NCBI GenBank assembly: GCA_937966115.1
Contig: CALCKX010000105.1
Location: 1 to 34,870 of the forward strand
Direction: 5' to 3'
Length of the DNA stretch: 34,870 nucleotides
Source: an uncultured Chloracidobacterium sp.
Lineage (GTDB): Bacteria; Acidobacteriota; Blastocatellia; Chloracidobacteriales; Chloracidobacteriaceae
The position numbers and the translations under genes were made by a program. The notes below the pieces were generated by a model. It did not search any database and was not told where the DNA came from. It was given only the letters and a program-made list of their open reading frames with translations. This document shows, in pieces, positions 31,976 to 34,870 of the stretch; the first letter of the stretch is position 1, and each line of letters starts with the position of its first letter.

Positions 31976-33073
31976 ATGGCAAGCAAACTCACGACCTCAA
32001 ACTATGACCTTGACCTTGACGCAACAGGTTGGGGGACGCTCCGCGCTGAAGCCCGAATTTCCAACGTGCCTTCAGCTTCCCCGCTTTTACCGATTGATGG
32101 CGAGCTGAAGCTCGAAGCCAAAAAAATAGAAGACGATGTGGTGCGGCTCACGTTCTTTGGACAATCCATCGTGGACGGCATTCTAGGCCGCGTCGAGGGG
32201 GAGTCGGACATCGCCAACGAGTCGCCGACGCGCCGGGTCGCGGCCGGCGATGGCAAGATCACCGTTGGCAAGTTCTCGCATCGTTTCGAGTTTGAAGGCG
32301 TTGTGGATTGTCTGCGCTACTGGCGGTCAAAGGCCATTGACGACAACATCATCGCGCGCAAGCAGCGCCTTTTGTGCGGCAACTTGTTTCACGATCTCTC
32401 GATTCGCGTGCCGCTCGACAGCGAGGAAGTCATTGACACATGGCTCGAAATGCAGGACGCCTTCCGCAACTCGCCCAACTTCGGCGATTACATCAAGGAT
32501 GTCTGGCTCATCGGGCCGCTCTGGAACGCCCTTGAGCAAACTGGGCAAAGCCTTGACAACATTGACGTTTACTATTTCTCGGAGGTCGAGGGCGGCGAAA
32601 AGTCGCGGATTGACTTCCGCTTCGCGGGCGGCGGCACGGGGATTGTGGACTCCATCAGCCGCTGGCTCGAGCTGTTCCCGATTGACGGGCTAGGCAAGCC
32701 GGTCAACCAGGGCGGGCGCGTCGCGCGGCTGCAAGGAAACTTCAATGCCAGCGTGCAGGGCGTTGAGGTCAAGCTCTTCGTCGAATTGCCGGGCTTCACC
32801 GTCCCGATTGAAGGCGGCAAGCGAAAGATTCTCAATCATCCGCTCGTGCCGCTGGCGCACCATGGCATCGCCGTTAACTCCGAGCCGGCCGATCTCGGCA
32901 TTCGCTTCAAGGTTTCCATTCCCAAAGGCAAGAAGTTCGTCGAAACCGCCAATAGCTTCGAGTGGGACCGCGTCGCCGAAAACGTGCGCGTCTTCACTGG
33001 CGGGCGCTACAAGGCTTGGGCCGAGGGCATCTGCAAGGGCAGTTACTCGCCGTTTGACATTTTCTTTGGATAA
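31976..33073 (+). CDS. fmoA: Fenna-Matthews-Olson bacteriochlorophyll a protein
   Basis: FmoA is a trimeric water-soluble antenna that passes excitation energy from the chlorosome baseplate to the reaction centre. The protein is 365 aa (green sulfur forms are about 366), from ATG 31976 with AGGAG eight bases upstream. Bacteriochlorophyll ligands of the C-terminal block are seen: NHPLVPLAHHG gives H288, H295 and H296, with the same spacing as the known 290/297/298 histidines. FLFVELPGFTVPIEGGKRK-like strands and the ending SYSPFDIFFG fit the family's beta-sheet shell. A longer frame upstream (from 31901) is a leader, not a signal peptide. Confidence 0.97.
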   Translation: MASKLTTSNYDLDLDATGWGTLRAEARISNVPSASPLLPIDGELKLEAKKIEDDVVRLTFFGQSIVDGILGRVEGESDIANESPTRRVAAGDGKITVGKFSHRFEFEGVVDCLRYWRSKAIDDNIIARKQRLLCGNLFHDLSIRVPLDSEEVIDTWLEMQDAFRNSPNFGDYIKDVWLIGPLWNALEQTGQSLDNIDVYYFSEVEGGEKSRIDFRFAGGGTGIVDSISRWLELFPIDGLGKPVNQGGRVARLQGNFNASVQGVEVKLFVELPGFTVPIEGGKRKILNHPLVPLAHHGIAVNSEPADLGIRFKVSIPKGKKFVETANSFEWDRVAENVRVFTGGRYKAWAEGICKGSYSPFDIFFG

Positions 33074-33199
33074 CGCGCTCTCTGGGCGAGGACGCTTCCG
33101 CGACGCGGCGGCGCCTTGACCCAAGCGTTGCGGGAAATAGCGGTCAAGTTTAGCTGCCGGCGCGCGGAGCAGGGGCTGCGCGCGCCGGCCGGGGCAATC

Positions 33200-34462
33200 A
33201 TGACAGGCACACGAGTCATTATCTATTCCGGTAAGGGCGGCACGGGGAAAACGACCGTCTCGGCGGCGACTGCCGTGACGCTGGCGGCGGCCGGGAAAAG
33301 AGTTCTGGTCATTTCAAGCGATCCGGCCCACTCGCTTGGGGACGTGTTTCAGGTATCGCTTTCGCGGACTGAGCCGACCCCGATTGCCGAGAGCCTCTTT
33401 GGCTTGGAAATCGACACGCTCTACGAAGCCAAGCGCAACATGGGCAACTTCGAGAAGTTCGTATCGGAAAGCTATGAAAAGCGCGGCATTCGCTCTTCGG
33501 TGGCTTCCGAGCTTTCGACGCAGCCCGGACTCGATGAAATCTTCTCGCTGGTGCGCCTGCACCGGGAAGCGCTGTCTGGTCACTGGGATGTCGTGATTCT
33601 CGACACGTCGCCCACGGGAAATACGCTGCGCTTGCTAGCCTATCCGGAGCTCATCGTGGGCGGCAGCACCGGAAAGAAGCTCTTCCGCGTGTATCAGGGC
33701 ATGTCTTCCATGATGAAGCCGTTTGGCTCGTCAAATGGGCCGGATCCGGAATTTTTCAACGAAGTCAATCAGCTGCTCGACGCGATGAATCAGGTGAGCG
33801 CGTTTCTCACCGGAGAGAAGGTCACGCTACGCCTCGTCATCAACCCGGAAAAGCTTTCGATTCTTGAAAGCAAGCGCGCCTATACCTTTACGCACATCTA
33901 TGGGCTGACCATTGACGCAGTGGTCGTCAACAAGATTTACCCGGTTGGAGATGCGCTTCACGGCGCGGAGCTGGGAAGCTATTTTGACTACTGGTCAAAG
34001 CTCCACGGGCGCTATCTAGAGGACATCGAGGCGGCTTTCGCGCCGCTGCCGATTTTCAAGCTATTTCTTGAGCCCTGCGAGCCGCTGGGCGTATCCGCGC
34101 TGCGGCAAGTCGGCGTCAAGGCGTTTGGCGCGGCGGACATCGGAGCGGTGCTCTACAACAAGAAAAACATGTGGGTTGAGGAGCGGCAGGCCGCCGACGC
34201 GCCGGATATTCGGCGGTTTGTCGTGCGGATTCCGTTTCTGGCGGAAAGCGAGCGCATCGAGGTGCAGCGCGTCGGCATGGACCTGTACCTGTGCATTGGG
34301 CGGATCGCTCGCAGCGTCTCGCTGCCGAGGATTTTGTCCAACGCTGACTTGGTTGGCTACGTGGCGGAAGGCGAGCTGCTGACGGTGACATTCCGCGAGC
34401 GCGCCCGCGAGCCCGAGCCGCCTCGCTTGACGCGGCTGAGACGTTCCCCGGCCGGCGCTTGA
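33200..34462 (+). CDS. ArsA/Get3-like ATPase with HSP20-like C-terminal domain
   Basis: The protein is 420 aa from ATG 33200; a longer TTG frame adds 28 unlike residues. The deviant Walker A is SGKGGTGKTT, followed by VISSDPAHSLGDVF and VVILDTSPTGNTLRLLAYPE, which place it in the ArsA/Get3 family. Only one ATPase domain is present, so it would work as a dimer, like Get3. The C-terminal 70 residues (FVVRIPFLAESERIEVQRVGMDLYLCIG to LLTVTF) form an HSP20-like domain often attached to bacterial ArsA-type ATPases. No arsenic genes are near. It follows fmoA by 126 bases and may help assemble or target photosynthetic proteins. Confidence 0.9.
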   Translation: MTGTRVIIYSGKGGTGKTTVSAATAVTLAAAGKRVLVISSDPAHSLGDVFQVSLSRTEPTPIAESLFGLEIDTLYEAKRNMGNFEKFVSESYEKRGIRSSVASELSTQPGLDEIFSLVRLHREALSGHWDVVILDTSPTGNTLRLLAYPELIVGGSTGKKLFRVYQGMSSMMKPFGSSNGPDPEFFNEVNQLLDAMNQVSAFLTGEKVTLRLVINPEKLSILESKRAYTFTHIYGLTIDAVVVNKIYPVGDALHGAELGSYFDYWSKLHGRYLEDIEAAFAPLPIFKLFLEPCEPLGVSALRQVGVKAFGAADIGAVLYNKKNMWVEERQAADAPDIRRFVVRIPFLAESERIEVQRVGMDLYLCIGRIARSVSLPRILSNADLVGYVAEGELLTVTFRERAREPEPPRLTRLRRSPAGA

Positions 34463-34477
34463 CGAGCCGACGCTTGA
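34452..34477. repeat. Period-15 imperfect duplication at the ATPase stop
   Basis: CCGGCGCTTGA (34452-34462) and CCGACGCTTGA (34467-34477) repeat with period 15 and one mismatch. The first copy contains the TGA stop of the ATPase gene; the second gives another in-frame TGA. Confidence 0.7.
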
Positions 34478-34528
34478 TTTGTAGCGCGGGGTTGGCTTCG
34501 AGCGCCCCGCCGACGCGAGGTTGAGATC

Positions 34529-34870
34529 ATGAAAAACGTAAAAATCCTGGCGCTGGGCTGCGCTCTGGCCCTTTTTGTCGGCGGCTGCTTTGTCGGCTCG
34601 CGCGACCCGAATGAGACCCGTTACCCGAAAGATCCCATGCCGCTTCAGAACCAGACTTCCGTCAGAACGGCCGAGGAAATCGCTCGCGAGAGCATCGCGC
34701 AGAATACGCCGAGCGCGCGTGAGGCGGCGGCGTTGCGCGACCGCGTCACGCCAGTCAACTTGCAGCAGGTCAATGAGCAGGATGTCGCCGGCAACGATCC
34801 CATGGGCTCGCCGGCCCGGGTCGAGCTCAACGAAGGCGAAATGTATCGCGATCCCCTCGAGATTTATCGC
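34529..34870 (+). CDS. Lipoprotein, 3' end outside the window
   Basis: The frame from ATG 34529 stays open to the last base of the window, 114 codons. It begins MKNVKILALGCALALFVGGC, a lipoprotein signal with lipobox VGGC, so Cys20 should be lipidated and the protein anchored to a membrane. The rest is polar (DPNETRYPKDPMPLQNQ, then TAEEIARESIAQ) with no recognised domain. GAGG lies about nine bases before the ATG. It follows the ATPase by 66 bases. Function unknown; its place behind the photosynthesis genes is only suggestive. Confidence 0.8.
   Translation, partial: MKNVKILALGCALALFVGGCFVGSRDPNETRYPKDPMPLQNQTSVRTAEEIARESIAQNTPSAREAAALRDRVTPVNLQQVNEQDVAGNDPMGSPARVELNEGEMYRDPLEIYR

Overview
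This window very probably comes from a phototrophic acidobacterium of the genus Chloracidobacterium. The right-hand part encodes a homodimeric type I reaction centre: PscA, 864 aa, with the FX cysteine motif FPCIGPVKGGTC; PscB, a two-cluster [4Fe-4S] ferredoxin subunit; and FmoA, the Fenna-Matthews-Olson bacteriochlorophyll a protein. FMO together with a VWFA-type secreted protein, Ser/Thr kinases carrying zinc ribbons and FHA domains, and GC-rich codon use fits Chloracidobacterium much better than green sulfur bacteria. Species cannot be fixed from sequence reading alone.

Layout. Bases 1-4769 (+): end of a Lon N-terminal-domain protein, a secreted VWFA protein, a secreted hypothetical, glmS and a DUF218/ElyC-type membrane protein. 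Bases 4712-7385 (-): VanZ-like protein, short-chain dehydrogenase, FAD-dependent amine/amino-acid oxidase-like protein and a 59-aa cysteine-pair protein. Bases 7386-11329 (+): a 520-bp leader region, rlmN, and a large pseudo-histidine-kinase/receiver/GGDEF protein. Bases 11416-16455 (-): Nudix hydrolase, prfA, family-2 glycosyltransferase, ChbG/HpnK-type deacetylase, TrmH-type RNA methyltransferase and a hypothetical. Bases 16639-19316 (+): a tail-anchored Ser/Thr kinase and a periplasmic STN-TPR protein. Bases 19350-25658: thrB (-), a divergent alpha/beta-hydrolase (+), then a minus-strand signalling set (FHA-GAF-PP2C phosphatase, kinase-FHA, FHA protein) and a small PLDc_N-like membrane protein. 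Bases 25981-27426 (+): tpiA, secG and tRNA-Leu(GAG). pdxT (-) follows, and 28410-34870 (+) holds pscA, pscB, fmoA, an ArsA/Get3-like ATPase with an HSP20-like tail, and the start of a lipoprotein.

How it works together. The photosynthesis block supplies the reaction-centre core, its terminal iron-sulfur acceptor and the FMO antenna that passes excitation from chlorosomes. The ATPase next to fmoA is a candidate assembly or targeting factor. The gaps in this block are unusually rich in predicted RNA hairpins, which suggests post-transcriptional control of subunit stoichiometry. The rest is housekeeping (glmS, prfA, rlmN, tpiA, secG, thrB, pdxT) mixed with phospho-signalling genes (kinases, FHA readers, a phosphatase, a diguanylate cyclase). 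Short perfect tandem duplications with periods of 11-15 bp recur at gene ends across the window and are not explained by any gene.
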